A stretch of 64,000 nucleotides of DNA from Flavihumibacter stibioxidans (GTDB taxonomy: Bacteria > Bacteroidota > Bacteroidia > Chitinophagales > Chitinophagaceae): contig NZ_MBUA01000001.1 of the NCBI RefSeq assembly GCF_014332695.1, forward strand, positions 310,001 to 374,000. Direction: 5' to 3'. The stretch's first letter is position 1. Each line of letters starts with the position of its first letter. The notes beneath the pieces were generated by a model. It had not been told where the DNA came from. It was given only the letters and a program-made list of their open reading frames with translations, and made no database searches. Below, piece by piece: positions 1 through 8,988 of this stretch. The position numbers and the translations under genes are program-made.

Positions 1-588
1 CCGACCTTCCTGGTTAGGGGCGATCGTAACCCGGATTTCACTTTAGGTATTAACAACCGCTTTACATACGGTAACCTGGAATTGAAAATCCTGTTCGACC
101 TGAAAGTCGGTGGCGATATCTTTAATGCCACCAAAATGTACCTCACTTCAATTGGTAAAAGCATGGTTACTGCCGACAGGTATACCCCCCGCATAATTGA
201 AGGCGTTTTGAATGACGGCTTGCAGGACACAGAAAATCCAACACCAAACACCATTTCCGTTATTCCTGCATACAACGATGCCTATTATACATCCACATCC
301 ATGCCGGAAGAAGCTTTCATGGAGAAGGATGTTAACTGGCTGAGACTTCGCGACGTAACTCTAAGCTATGTCTTCCCCAGGCGCATCTACAGTAAATTGA
401 AATCCGTGAAAACCATCAGTGCATTTGTAACCGGTAATGACTTGTTATTGTTTACCAATTATTCCGACGGTGATCCTTCCGTAAGTGGTAACACTGCAGG
501 AAGCCGCGGCGTGGGCGGATTTGGTTTTGACTATGGAACACTTCCTCCGCCGATCAGCGTAAACATTGGATTCAGGGTTGGTTTTTAA
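1..588 (+). CDS. SusC/RagA-family TonB-linked outer membrane protein, C-terminal part
   Basis: The frame is open from base 1, so the gene starts outside the window; only about 195 C-terminal residues are present. It ends in a typical outer membrane barrel terminus (GFRVGF, with a final aromatic residue). The segment with the pattern DVNWLRLRDVTLSY followed by LFTNYSDGDPSV is characteristic of the last strands of SusC-like receptors, which import glycans or peptides together with a SusD lipoprotein using TonB energy. The SusD-like gene follows directly; the SusC stop overlaps a possible upstream ATG at 588. Substrate cannot be told from this fragment. Confidence 0.9.
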   Translation, partial: PTFLVRGDRNPDFTLGINNRFTYGNLELKILFDLKVGGDIFNATKMYLTSIGKSMVTADRYTPRIIEGVLNDGLQDTENPTPNTISVIPAYNDAYYTSTSMPEEAFMEKDVNWLRLRDVTLSYVFPRRIYSKLKSVKTISAFVTGNDLLLFTNYSDGDPSVSGNTAGSRGVGGFGFDYGTLPPPISVNIGFRVGF

Positions 589-608
589 TGACTAAAAAAG
601 TTGAACTT

Positions 609-2246
609 ATGAAGCGTTTAATAAACACATACACATTCTTGCTGGCAGCCACTGCCTCATTGCTGCTGGGTGGATGTTCGAAAAAAATTGACGAAGCATT
701 CCTAAACCCCAATGCATCTGTAAGGGTACCGATTGAACAGATATTACCAGGTGTTATCGGCAACTTTGTAGGCAGTTCTTCTGCTGCAGGGTCGTCTTAT
801 GGTACTGCATATGATGGTCTTTATGTGGGCCGCTACGTGCAGTTCTGGGCAACCAATACTTCCGGCAGCCAATATGACCAGATGGGTGGTGTAACAGGTG
901 CCAGTGACCTGCTGGGTTCTGTTTGGGCCATGCATTATTATGGAATGGGACAAAACCTGAACAAGATAATTGAATGGGGAACTGAAGAAGAAAAATGGGA
1001 TTATGTTGGGGTTGGACTGGCCATCAGGGCCTGGAGCATGCTGACCCTTACCAATATGTATGGTGAGGCCCCCGTCAGAGATGCCTTCAATACCAGCAAG
1101 CTTACATTTAATTATGATGAACAACCCCTTATTTATGATACGGTACGCAGCATTGCCAGGCAGGCTGTTACCTACCTGGAGCGAACCGATGGAAATGTTG
1201 GCAAAGGCAATTTAGCTATCGCCGATGCTTTTTTCAACGGCGGCGATGTTAACAAATGGAAGAAGTTTGCCTATGCAGTTATTGCCCGCTCATTTAACCA
1301 CCTGACTAACAAGTCAAGCTATAATGCAGACAGCGTGGTGAAGTATTGCGACCTGGCCATGAATACCAATGCGGAAAACGCAGTGGCAAAATTTGCCAAT
1401 ACAGGCATTGCAGGTACTTCCAATTTCTTTGGTCCGATCAGGTCAAATGTGGGAACACTCCGGCAGACTGCATTTGCTGCCAACCTTGTAACCGGGAAGA
1501 ACAGTATGTTCACCGGAGCATACGATCCAAGGGCGCATTACCTCCTGAGGGAAGATTCTACCGGGGAAATTACCGGAATCGTTCCCAACAAGGGCAGCAG
1601 CGGATTGCCTGCGAAAAACCTGCCCTTTGGATTTTGGGGTAGCGGATTCGCAGTAACCGCAGCTCCTTCCAGCGATGCTTCTGCCCGCTATTTATTCAAG
1701 AATGGCAGCCCCTTCCCCATCATTACCGCAAGCGAAATCAAGTTCATAAAGGCTGAAGCCCTCCTGCGCAAAGGAAGTAAAACAGAAGCTCTACAAGCCT
1801 ATCGCCAGGGTATAGAACTGAGCATTGATATGCTGCGCGATAACTACCCGCAGGCCATTCCCGCCGGCAAGGAAATTACCGAAACCAGCAAGAACGAGTT
1901 CCTGGCCAATCCGGTTGTTGTTCCGGCTGCTGAAGACCTGACCCTGTCGCACATTATGCTGCAGAAATACATTGCCCTATATGGTTATGGATTTATGGAA
2001 ACCTGGGTTGATATGCGTCGCTATCATTATATCGACAATGATCCGGTAACCGGCACACAGGTATATGCTGACCTGACTGTTCCTTCCGGAATTGACCTGT
2101 TTGTTAACAACAACGGAAAACTGGTTTACCGTGCACGTCCGCGTTATAACTCGGAATACATCTACAATGTGGATGAACTGCAGCGCATAGGTGCACTTGA
2201 ACTTGATTACCATACAAAGGAGCAGTGGTTCACCATACCACAATAA
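609..2246 (+). CDS. SusD/RagB-family nutrient-binding outer membrane lipoprotein
   Basis: This is the surface lipoprotein that caps the SusC-like channel encoded just upstream. I chose the ATG at 609 over the frame start at 588 because it gives a clean lipoprotein signal: a short basic start (MKRL), a hydrophobic stretch and a lipobox ending LLGGC. The mature part has the helical TPR-like features of the SusD superfamily, including a middle segment on Ser-rich termini and the late motif GYGFMETWVDMRRYHY, which fits the SusD-like_2 branch. At about 545 residues it has normal length. It is co-transcribed with the SusC gene and the DUF4397 gene behind it. Confidence 0.9.
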   Translation: MKRLINTYTFLLAATASLLLGGCSKKIDEAFLNPNASVRVPIEQILPGVIGNFVGSSSAAGSSYGTAYDGLYVGRYVQFWATNTSGSQYDQMGGVTGASDLLGSVWAMHYYGMGQNLNKIIEWGTEEEKWDYVGVGLAIRAWSMLTLTNMYGEAPVRDAFNTSKLTFNYDEQPLIYDTVRSIARQAVTYLERTDGNVGKGNLAIADAFFNGGDVNKWKKFAYAVIARSFNHLTNKSSYNADSVVKYCDLAMNTNAENAVAKFANTGIAGTSNFFGPIRSNVGTLRQTAFAANLVTGKNSMFTGAYDPRAHYLLREDSTGEITGIVPNKGSSGLPAKNLPFGFWGSGFAVTAAPSSDASARYLFKNGSPFPIITASEIKFIKAEALLRKGSKTEALQAYRQGIELSIDMLRDNYPQAIPAGKEITETSKNEFLANPVVVPAAEDLTLSHIMLQKYIALYGYGFMETWVDMRRYHYIDNDPVTGTQVYADLTVPSGIDLFVNNNGKLVYRARPRYNSEYIYNVDELQRIGALELDYHTKEQWFTIPQ

Positions 2247-2269
2247 TCCCCCATTTAAATGCATATAAT

Positions 2270-3016
2270 ATGACAAAAAAATATATCACCGGTTTTTCAG
2301 CAGTGGCAGTTTTGGCTGCCCTGCTGATCACAGGCTGTAAGCGGGAAACATTTAAACCCCTGGCGGCCGAAAATTTCGAACTTGCCAACAAAGCCTTTAT
2401 CAGGTTTTATAATGCAGCCCTGAGTACCACAAAAAATTACCTCTACCAGGGGGATGTTCCCTTAACCGGAGCAGCCGTGGCCTATGGCGGTGTGTTCCCT
2501 TCCAGTGCAGGCTTTTATGGTACGGTGAATTCCGGCCAACAGAACCTGCTGATCAAAGACACGACCACCGGCGCCACCCAAAACCAGGTAACGGTTTCTG
2601 CCAATTTCGATGCAGGAAAGAGGTATACCATATTCACCTACGACACCCTTACTTCCGTTAAGTACCTGGCAGTAGAAGATGTGATCGAAGTGCCGGCTGA
2701 TACATCAGCCCGCCTTCGCTTTGTAAACCTGCCATTCAGCAGGACTGATGTTCCCAATATTGACATCTATTCCAAGAAAGCCAACCAGAACATCTTCACC
2801 AATGTCAGTCCGCTGAGCGCCACCAGCTTTATTCCCTATGCCTCCGTACAGTCTGATACACTGTATGTAAGGGCTACCGGTACTACTGACAATGTTGCCA
2901 CCCTGAATAACTTTATCGCTTCCAGGAGAAGGTCCTATACCCTCATCTTCCGTGGTAATTACAACGCGACTTCAGGAGCAACTGCAAGAACACTGACATC
3001 ACTGCTGACATACTAA
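2270..3016 (+). CDS. DUF4397-like lipoprotein of the SusCD locus
   Basis: The product is a predicted lipoprotein of about 248 residues: after MTKKYITG comes a hydrophobic run and a lipobox LLITGC. The body, with segments such as AFIRFYNAAL and RLRFVNLPF, looks like DUF4397, a family of beta-rich exported proteins often encoded next to SusCD pairs. The start at 2270 is preferred because a longer frame from 2225 would overlap the SusD gene and place residues before the signal peptide. The gene is third in the operon and a strong hairpin follows it. Its role in binding or assembly at the cell surface is inferred from context only. Confidence 0.75.
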   Translation: MTKKYITGFSAVAVLAALLITGCKRETFKPLAAENFELANKAFIRFYNAALSTTKNYLYQGDVPLTGAAVAYGGVFPSSAGFYGTVNSGQQNLLIKDTTTGATQNQVTVSANFDAGKRYTIFTYDTLTSVKYLAVEDVIEVPADTSARLRFVNLPFSRTDVPNIDIYSKKANQNIFTNVSPLSATSFIPYASVQSDTLYVRATGTTDNVATLNNFIASRRRSYTLIFRGNYNATSGATARTLTSLLTY

Positions 3017-3063
3017 GATTTCCGAAACAGGATCGCAAAACCGAGATTTTGATGATCCAGCCC

Positions 3064-3104
3064 AAAAGCGAGGGCGCTGCCAATTCGGCAGCGCCCTCGC
3101 TTTT
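3064..3104. terminator. Strong bidirectional rho-independent terminator
   Basis: An 18-bp perfect stem (3064-3081 with 3087-3104) closes a 5-nt loop, with a GC-rich core. One arm starts AAAA and the other ends TTTT, so it can end the SusCD operon from the left and could also stop transcription coming from the right. The convergent gene at 3125-3511 ends close by. Confidence 0.9.
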
Positions 3105-3107
3105 CCC

Positions 3108-3120
3108 CACCCGTCGGGTG
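3108..3120. repeat. Short palindrome CACCCG-T-CGGGTG
   Basis: Six-base arms with a one-base centre lie between the terminator and the stop of the next gene. The 11-mer CACCCGTCGGG recurs in the opposite orientation at 8891-8901 after ychF, so it may be a chromosomal REP-like element. Two copies are weak evidence. Confidence 0.35.
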
Positions 3121-3124
3121 AATT

Positions 3125-3511
3125 CTACTTCCTGCACTTTTCCATCAGCTCATGGAAGATATCATGGGCATCAGTGATCATTTTTTTCAGGTCTGCTTCG
3201 GGTTTACCGGTTTTTACAGCCTCGCCGATTTTTTCAATCTGCCTTACAAGTTTATCCAGTATGGGCGCAGTAATTTGCTGGTTATAACCCTGGGGCACTT
3301 TAGACTGCTGCCATGCTTTCGCAAGGCTTAGCAGTTCCCCTGAATTTTCCTTCAATGGTTTCAAATTATTCTCTTCTGCGGGATGGAAGGTCTTACTCAT
3401 CACACCATGGAAATCGTGCATCTCCTTCCAGTTTGCTTTCGTTTGTGCATGGGCAGTAACCGCTGCAAATACCAGCAGGGTTGCCATCATAAAATTTCTG
3501 AACAGTTTCAT
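3125..3511 (-). CDS. Small exported helical protein downstream of copper receptor gene
   Basis: The protein has 128 residues and starts with a Sec signal peptide (MKLFRNFMMATLLVFAA, cleavage likely after AHA). The rest is predicted all-helical and carries several His and Met residues (MHDFHGVMSKTFHP near the mature N terminus, HDIFHELMEKC at the end), a layout reminiscent of four-helix-bundle periplasmic proteins of the cytochrome b562/c' type, though no CxxCH motif is present. The gene is 14 bases downstream of the OprC-like receptor gene and is read in the same direction, so the two are probably co-transcribed. A metal-binding periplasmic role is inferred from context; no family was recognised with certainty. 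Confidence 0.75.
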   Translation of the reverse strand: MKLFRNFMMATLLVFAAVTAHAQTKANWKEMHDFHGVMSKTFHPAEENNLKPLKENSGELLSLAKAWQQSKVPQGYNQQITAPILDKLVRQIEKIGEAVKTGKPEADLKKMITDAHDIFHELMEKCRK

Positions 3512-3525
3512 AATTTTTGATTTAA

Positions 3526-5769
3526 TTAAAATGAATAAGATGCCATCAGCACCAGGCTTCTTCCGGGTGCATTCAATGGCAGGGTTGGCCGGATATAGCG
3601 ACTCAGATGCTCGCGATAGGCCACATCTGTTATATTGTTCACAGCCACCGTGAGCTGCAAATTTTTAACCACCACAGCCCTGGCTCCCAGGTCAAGTGTC
3701 GTAAATGATGCGGTCTTTTTCTCACCAAAATCATCTGCAATGCGATCCTGCTTCAGTGAATGGCGCAGTTGTCCGTACGGCATGATCTTATCCCGGAACA
3801 ACTTTCCTTCCAGCCTGTAACGGAGATCCATAGGTGCTATTTCAGGAAGGGGCTTACCGGTAGTTTTATTCTCACCCCAGGTATAGGCTGCGGTCAGCTG
3901 GTGTTGCAATACCGGCAGCCACTGCTGTTGCCAGCTGAATTCAAAACCGGCCAGCCTGGCTTCATCAATATTGATGTACTGCCTAACGCCCGGCGCACCA
4001 AAGCGGGGTTTGATATCAGGATTGATGGAAGAACTGATATAGTCTTTCACCAGCGAAGCAAAAGCATTCAACTGCACGGAAGTGTTGCCAGACTTATAGC
4101 CGATCATCAGGTCGGCCTGGTTATTGGCTTCCGGTTTCAGGTCAGGGTTGCCCAGCATTTCATAAGGATCCATGCCGATCTGGAGCGAATTGATATACCG
4201 CTCTGTAAGGTTGGCTGAACGAACGCCCCTTCCCAGCCAGAAACCGGCCTGCCAATGGTTGTTCCACTGCCGGCTGATGCCAGCGCTAAAACTCCCGTTT
4301 ATGTCGGTCTGGTCTGTCGAAGAATATTGGGCTGTAAATTTGGAGGATGGATTGCCTGCGCTTCCCTGCACGAGATCCAGCCTTCCTGAGACACTGAGGC
4401 GATACAGGTTCAATTGGTGGTACCATTCGCCAAACAATCCGCCCCGCCTGATTTCACCATTCTGCCAAACAGTATCCACAAAGGTTTTACCCGCCATGGG
4501 TCCGGTGATCATTTTCCTGATCCGGTCGCCGGTAGCCGTTTCAAGTTTCATATCCGCCCCAAAATAGAGTTGTGATCTTGTGGTAAGAACAGCAAACTCA
4601 GTGCGCCCTCCCCAGGTTTTTGTATTGGCATCCACTGAACTGAGCATGCTGGCGGCCGATGGCCTCAGTTCATTACCCATCCTGTGATCAACAAAAGAGC
4701 CATACACCTGGGTGGTCCAGGTATTATACCAGCGATGCTTACCCGAAATTTTGTATTGTCCGTTCAGCATCCAGGTATCATCACTCAGCAGGTCCATCAT
4801 CAACACCGGAAAATCAGTTTTCCTGGCGAAATTCCGGGTAACGGAGAGGCTCAATTGCTGATCTGCCTTTACCAGCACATCGGCATTGATACCAACTGCC
4901 CCCCTGCTGAAACGGGCGGGAATAATACTGTCATTGCCATCGGAATAGTTATGTCCTTTTGAATAGGAACCTACCCCACTCAGCTGGAATTTTTTGCCCC
5001 TTACTCCCAACTGGCCTTCCGCACGGTAAATATCTCCATTGCTTTCATATCCGGTATTGAAGCGGCCAAACAACTCTGGTTTTTCCCTGAATTCGGGGGC
5101 AGCGGTCTTAAAATTAATGATCGCTCCCATAGCCGGCCCATAACGGAAGCTATGTGGTCCTTTCAGTATCTCCACCTGGTCAGCCTGGCTTACCAGCACC
5201 TGGCTGGAAGGTGGATCCATACGGTTGGGACAGGCAGCGGTGGAGGTCATCACACCGTTGGTGAGCAGTGCCAGCTGGTCGAGCTTGAACCCCCTGAACA
5301 CAGGGTCAAATCCAAAAGCCCCGCTTTTTTTAATGGCTGCGAAACCGGGAATCTGTTGCAGAACCTGGCCCGCATCGTGCTGCACCCAGTCGCCATGTTC
5401 CAGTTTCACTGATTCCTTGTTTTCCTTTCCCTTGAGCGCGTAAACGGTAACAGGGTTCAGGTATAATGCAGAGGCGGGTTCCAGCAGGATCCAGCCCCTG
5501 CCCATCGCTTCCCTCAGTTCGGCAGGTGTCAATGCCAATTCCTCAAAAGAGATATGCGTCAGAAATAAATAATTGTCGCCTTCGGGTGCCAGCCGGATGA
5601 AACCGTCCTTATCCGATTGTCCCTTCTGTTTGCCCAACTGGTAATTGGCAAATGCGATGGGCCTGAGGGTATTTTTTTCTTTTAACTGTATGGTTTGTTG
5701 CGCAAAACTTACAATAGCCAGATGCGCAAGTAGTATCAATAAGGATAGCTTTCCTGATATAATTTTCAT
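3526..5769 (-). CDS. TonB-dependent copper receptor, OprC/NosA-like
   Basis: The 747-residue protein has a signal peptide, a short carboxypeptidase-like N-terminal domain, a plug (about 115-230) and a 22-strand-type barrel ending in SYSF. Within the plug is CPNRMDPP with Cys180 and Met184 (CxxxM), and in an outer part of the barrel is DHRM with His362 and Met364 (HxM). This CxxxM plus HxM pair is the known copper site of Pseudomonas OprC and of NosA relatives. It therefore probably imports copper across the outer membrane. The small exported protein genes on both sides are read the same way. Specificity is inferred from motifs and is not proven. Confidence 0.85.
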   Translation of the reverse strand: MKIISGKLSLLILLAHLAIVSFAQQTIQLKEKNTLRPIAFANYQLGKQKGQSDKDGFIRLAPEGDNYLFLTHISFEELALTPAELREAMGRGWILLEPASALYLNPVTVYALKGKENKESVKLEHGDWVQHDAGQVLQQIPGFAAIKKSGAFGFDPVFRGFKLDQLALLTNGVMTSTAACPNRMDPPSSQVLVSQADQVEILKGPHSFRYGPAMGAIINFKTAAPEFREKPELFGRFNTGYESNGDIYRAEGQLGVRGKKFQLSGVGSYSKGHNYSDGNDSIIPARFSRGAVGINADVLVKADQQLSLSVTRNFARKTDFPVLMMDLLSDDTWMLNGQYKISGKHRWYNTWTTQVYGSFVDHRMGNELRPSAASMLSSVDANTKTWGGRTEFAVLTTRSQLYFGADMKLETATGDRIRKMITGPMAGKTFVDTVWQNGEIRRGGLFGEWYHQLNLYRLSVSGRLDLVQGSAGNPSSKFTAQYSSTDQTDINGSFSAGISRQWNNHWQAGFWLGRGVRSANLTERYINSLQIGMDPYEMLGNPDLKPEANNQADLMIGYKSGNTSVQLNAFASLVKDYISSSINPDIKPRFGAPGVRQYINIDEARLAGFEFSWQQQWLPVLQHQLTAAYTWGENKTTGKPLPEIAPMDLRYRLEGKLFRDKIMPYGQLRHSLKQDRIADDFGEKKTASFTTLDLGARAVVVKNLQLTVAVNNITDVAYREHLSRYIRPTLPLNAPGRSLVLMASYSF

Positions 5770-5881
5770 GCCCAGTAAATGTTTAATGAATTACCTGAAT
5801 ACAGTATTGCACCGGAACCGGCCGGTCGCCGCCCGGAGTTACCGTCATGGTCAGGTCAGAATAAATGAATAAACAAGCCGA

Positions 5882-6277
5882 TCAGGAGACACGCGGCGGA
5901 TGAAAAATATCAAAGGATTGGTCCACGATCTTACCGGTGGAAAGAATGATGACTTTATTTATAATAGCCGGAGTTTCAGCGGGAATTACTTCTACGCTGA
6001 AGAAAGATTTTGTGGAAGACGGCAGTTCTGTTTTGTTTTCCGTTTTGCTTTCCGGGTTTTTCTGTTCCCTGGATTCCTGTTTCTGCAATTTCTTCATCAG
6101 GATACACTGCCCATTACAGTTCAGCTGTGGCCTTGATTTGTTTTCGCAGTTGGCAAGGTAAGCTGCCCTGTCGGCATAATAATCGGTCACAATCAATGCC
6201 CGGCTGAAAGCCTGGATCATGAATGCCGACAGCAACAGTACCACAATAATTTGCCTGTATGTATTACGGGGTTCCAA
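5882..6277 (-). CDS. Small membrane-anchored Cys-motif protein, probably metal-associated
   Basis: This 131-residue protein belongs to a type common in Bacteroidota: an N-terminal membrane anchor (IIVVLLLSAFMIQAF), then the pattern YYADRAAYLANCENK and NCNGQCILMKKLQKQ, with three cysteines in a C-x(9)-C-x3-C arrangement, and a charged low-complexity middle. It has no established function that I can name. It lies 112 bases upstream of the OprC-like receptor gene on the same strand, so a role in copper handling is likely by context. The only in-frame start before the anchor is a TTG at 6277, seven bases after a TACTTTTG -7 element, so the mRNA may be leaderless. Confidence 0.75.
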   Translation of the reverse strand: MEPRNTYRQIIVVLLLSAFMIQAFSRALIVTDYYADRAAYLANCENKSRPQLNCNGQCILMKKLQKQESREQKNPESKTENKTELPSSTKSFFSVEVIPAETPAIINKVIILSTGKIVDQSFDIFHPPRVS

Positions 6278-6284
6278 ACGGAAG

Positions 6285-6292
6285 CAAAAGTA
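6285..6292 (-). promoter_or_regulatory. -7 element (TACTTTTG) of the copper-receptor operon
   Basis: A perfect match to the Bacteroidota -7 consensus TAnnTTTG sits on the minus strand, ending seven bases before the TTG start at 6277. No convincing -33 TTG was found at the normal distance. Confidence 0.55.
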
Positions 6293-6350
6293 TTGAACCC
6301 TGAATATTCAGAAGGTGATCTTGATCATTAAATTTCCAAACCAGTCATAT

Positions 6351-7589
6351 TTATTTAAAGAATATATATGCGATGATAATAGCTGCAATTACACCGATAA
6401 AATCGGCCAGCATTCCGGCCCAGATAGAATAGCGGACTTTTTTTATACCAACGCTGCCAAAGTAAAGTGCGATGATATAAAAGGTGGTGTCTGCAGATCC
6501 CTGGAAAATACTGGCCGCCAGTCCGGGGAAGGAATCAGGTCCCAGTTCCGGATTCTTGAAGATGTCCAGCATCATTCCCCTGGCACCACTCCCACTGAAA
6601 GGCTTCATGATGGCTACGGGTAAGGCTGGTACAAAATCTGTATCAAATCCGAGTGTGCGGATAACCCAGGCAAAGGCGTTGATAACATATTCGAGGGCAC
6701 CTGAATCGCGAAATACCCGAATGGCCACCAGCATGCCCACCAGGTAGGGAATAATCTTCAGCACCACATCAAATCCACCCTTCGCTCCTTCAATAAAAGC
6801 ATCGAATACATGCACTTTTTTCCAGACGCCGCCCATGATGAAACTAACCACTATCACAAATAGAACAAGGTTTCCGGCCACTTTGGAGAATATCTCTTTT
6901 TGTTCAGGGGAGAGTCCGTTGATATAAAACAGCAAGACCCCCACTCCGGCCAATGCCGAGGCAATCCAGCCGATCAGTACAAGGTCCCATTTGATCTTTT
7001 GCCAGATACTCACCACCACTACGCTGGCCAGGGTGGTCATCAGTGTACCGATCACACATGGAATAAAGATCGAAGCCGGCGAGGTACTGCCGGCTGATAT
7101 TCGGTAAGCAATGATGGATAGCGGTATCAATGTCAGTCCGGATGTATGCAGCACCAGGAACATGATCTGTGCGTTGGTTGCTTTTTCCTTGTCGGGGTTG
7201 ATCTCCTGAAGGCTCTCCATGGCCTTGAGGCCAAAAGGTGTGGCGGCATTGTCGAGCCCCAGCATATTGGCCGAGAAATTCATGACCATCTGCCCCATGG
7301 CGGGATGTCCGTCGGGAACACCCGGAAAGATCCTTTTCATCAGCGGGTTCAGGAAACGCGCCAGGAAACGCACCGCACCAGCCTTTTCGGCAATATTCAT
7401 CAGGCCGAGGAAAAAGACCATGGTTCCGGCCAATGGCAGGGCTACATCCATTACAGAAGACTTGGCAGAGTCAAAAATGCCGTCAGACAATTTCTTGAAG
7501 ATCTCCACATCGCCAAAAACAATCAGCTTGATCAGGGCTATCACAAAAGCAATCAGGAAAAATGCGATCCAGACATAGTTGAGCGCCAT
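6351..7589 (-). CDS. SpmA-SpmB fusion, nucleoside-recognition (Gate) domain membrane protein
   Basis: The 412-residue membrane protein joins two Gate domains: the first half resembles SpmA (with MVMNFSANMLGLDNAATPFG near residues 103-122), the second SpmB (KPFSGSGARGMM and GSADTTFYIIALYFGSVGI near the end). The asparagine- and glycine-rich re-entrant motifs are typical of this family. In Bacillus the separate proteins act in spore dehydration; in non-sporulating Bacteroidota the fused form is common and its substrate is unknown, with nucleosides or ions proposed. It is transcribed alone, divergently from ychF. Confidence 0.85.
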   Translation of the reverse strand: MALNYVWIAFFLIAFVIALIKLIVFGDVEIFKKLSDGIFDSAKSSVMDVALPLAGTMVFFLGLMNIAEKAGAVRFLARFLNPLMKRIFPGVPDGHPAMGQMVMNFSANMLGLDNAATPFGLKAMESLQEINPDKEKATNAQIMFLVLHTSGLTLIPLSIIAYRISAGSTSPASIFIPCVIGTLMTTLASVVVVSIWQKIKWDLVLIGWIASALAGVGVLLFYINGLSPEQKEIFSKVAGNLVLFVIVVSFIMGGVWKKVHVFDAFIEGAKGGFDVVLKIIPYLVGMLVAIRVFRDSGALEYVINAFAWVIRTLGFDTDFVPALPVAIMKPFSGSGARGMMLDIFKNPELGPDSFPGLAASIFQGSADTTFYIIALYFGSVGIKKVRYSIWAGMLADFIGVIAAIIIAYIFFK

Positions 7590-7690
7590 AGTCAGAATTT
7601 AATGGAAACTGTGAAAATATGGAAATGTCAACACATCACCACATCACCCTATCCATTGCTGCAGCAAACCAACAAACCATCATCTTTCCC

Positions 7691-7698
7691 TATCTTTG
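7691..7698 (+). promoter_or_regulatory. -7 element (TATCTTTG) of the ychF promoter
   Basis: A perfect TAnnTTTG match lies 42 bases before the ychF ATG, giving a leader of roughly 35 bases. The -33 box is not clear. Confidence 0.6.
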
Positions 7699-7740
7699 CG
7701 GCCCGAAACGAAGGTTATACATCACAAATAATAAACATCC

Positions 7741-8841
7741 ATGGGATTACAAGCAGGAATCGTAGGATTACCCAATGTTGGAAAGTCAACGCTGTTCAAT
7801 GCCGTCAGCATCAGTGCCAAGGCGCAGGCCAGCAATTACCGCTTTTGTACCATCGAGCCCAATGTGGGACTGGTAGACGTTCCCGATGAGCGGATGGACA
7901 AACTGGCGGAACTGGTAAAACCAAACCGTACGGTTCCGACGCAGATCGAAATTGTAGATATAGCCGGACTGGTGAAAGGTGCCAGCAAGGGCGAGGGCCT
8001 GGGGAATAAATTCCTGGCCAATATCCGCGAGGTGGATGCCATTGTGCATGTGATCCGCTGCTTCGAGGATGAAAACATCCTGCGTGATGAAGGTCCCATC
8101 AACCCCGTTGGTGATAAGGATATCATCGATACAGAACTGCAGTTGAAGGACCTGGAAAGCGTGGAAAGGAAATTGCAGCGCACAGAGAAAATGGTACGTA
8201 CCGGTGATCCGAAAGTAAAAGCAGAACTGGAAGTGTTGAAAACCTGTTATGCCCACCTGGAACAGGGAAAAAATATCCGTGAACTCAACCTGAGCAAGGA
8301 AGACCAGGCAGCCATTGCTGACCTTTTCCTTCTGACGGAAAAGCCTGTACTGTATGTAGCCAATGTGGATGAGCCATCCATGCATACAGGAAACAAATTC
8401 TCAGAGGCACTGAAAGCTGCCGTGGCTAAAGAAGGCGCCCAGGTGATCGTAATGAACAATAGTATTGAACAGCAGATCGCAGAACTGGAAGATCCGGATG
8501 ACAAGGCATTGTTCATGGAAGAATATAAAATGACAGAACCAGCCCTGAACAAACTAATCAGGGCAACCTACCAGTTACTGAATCTTCAGACCTACTTCAC
8601 TGCCGGTGTACAGGAAGTGCGTGCCTGGACCATCCACGAAGGCTGGAAAGCACCACAGGCTGCCAGTGTGATTCATACCGATTTTGAAAAAGGATTCATC
8701 AAGGCCGAAGTGATTTCCTACAACGATTTTATCCAATACGGGTCCGAAGCTGCCTGCCGTGATGCCGGCAGGCTCCGCATCGAAGGAAAGGAATACATTG
8801 TGAAGGATGGGGATGTGATGCATTTCAGGTTTAATGTCTGA
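7741..8841 (+). CDS. ychF: YchF/Ola1-type redox-regulated ATPase
   Basis: The product is a P-loop NTPase of the Obg-HflX superfamily with 366 residues, the usual size. Visible motifs are G1 GLPNVGKST (8-16), G3 within [16 protein letters not shown] and the altered G4 NVDE in place of NKxD, which is why this branch prefers ATP to GTP. The C-terminal TGS domain (from about 280) includes [12 protein letters not shown] and ends with the conserved [10 protein letters not shown]. YchF binds ribosomes and is a negative regulator of the oxidative stress response in other bacteria. It has its own promoter and a hairpin downstream. Confidence 0.97.
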   Translation: MGLQAGIVGLPNVGKSTLFNAVSISAKAQASNYRFCTIEPNVGLVDVPDERMDKLAELVKPNRTVPTQIEIVDIAGLVKGASKGEGLGNKFLANIREVDAIVHVIRCFEDENILRDEGPINPVGDKDIIDTELQLKDLESVERKLQRTEKMVRTGDPKVKAELEVLKTCYAHLEQGKNIRELNLSKEDQAAIADLFLLTEKPVLYVANVDEPSMHTGNKFSEALKAAVAKEGAQVIVMNNSIEQQIAELEDPDDKALFMEEYKMTEPALNKLIRATYQLLNLQTYFTAGVQEVRAWTIHEGWKAPQAASVIHTDFEKGFIKAEVISYNDFIQYGSEAACRDAGRLRIEGKEYIVKDGDVMHFRFNV

Positions 8842-8852
8842 GAAAGATCTCT

Positions 8853-8899
8853 CCCGTCCGGGTGGCGCCCTGAATACAACGAAAGCGCCTCCCGACGGG
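8853..8899. repeat. Imperfect inverted repeat after ychF
   Basis: The arms 8853-8868 and 8885-8899 (CCCGTCCGGG... and ...CCCGACGGG) pair over about 15 bases with one bulge and one mismatch. No T tract follows, so it is not a standard terminator. Its right arm contains the 11-mer also present at 3108-3118. Confidence 0.45.
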
Positions 8900-8931
8900 T
8901 GAAATCCCGACCACCCCATCAAATAACCACC

Positions 8932-8970
8932 AATAAAAAAGCTACCGTTTCATCCGGTAGCTTTTTTATT
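8932..8970. terminator. Bidirectional terminator between ychF and fasciclin gene
   Basis: A 16-bp stem (8932-8947 with 8955-8970) has a GC-containing core GCTACCG/CGGTAGC and A/T-rich flanks that act as T tracts on both strands. It lies between the convergent ychF and fasciclin genes. Confidence 0.9.
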
Positions 8971-8988
8971 AATCTGTTGATCAGCCGG

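Noticed and set aside
3760-4218. Plus-strand frames opposite the OprC-like receptor
   Set aside because: Antisense shadows of a well-supported TonB receptor gene; no promoter or family pattern.
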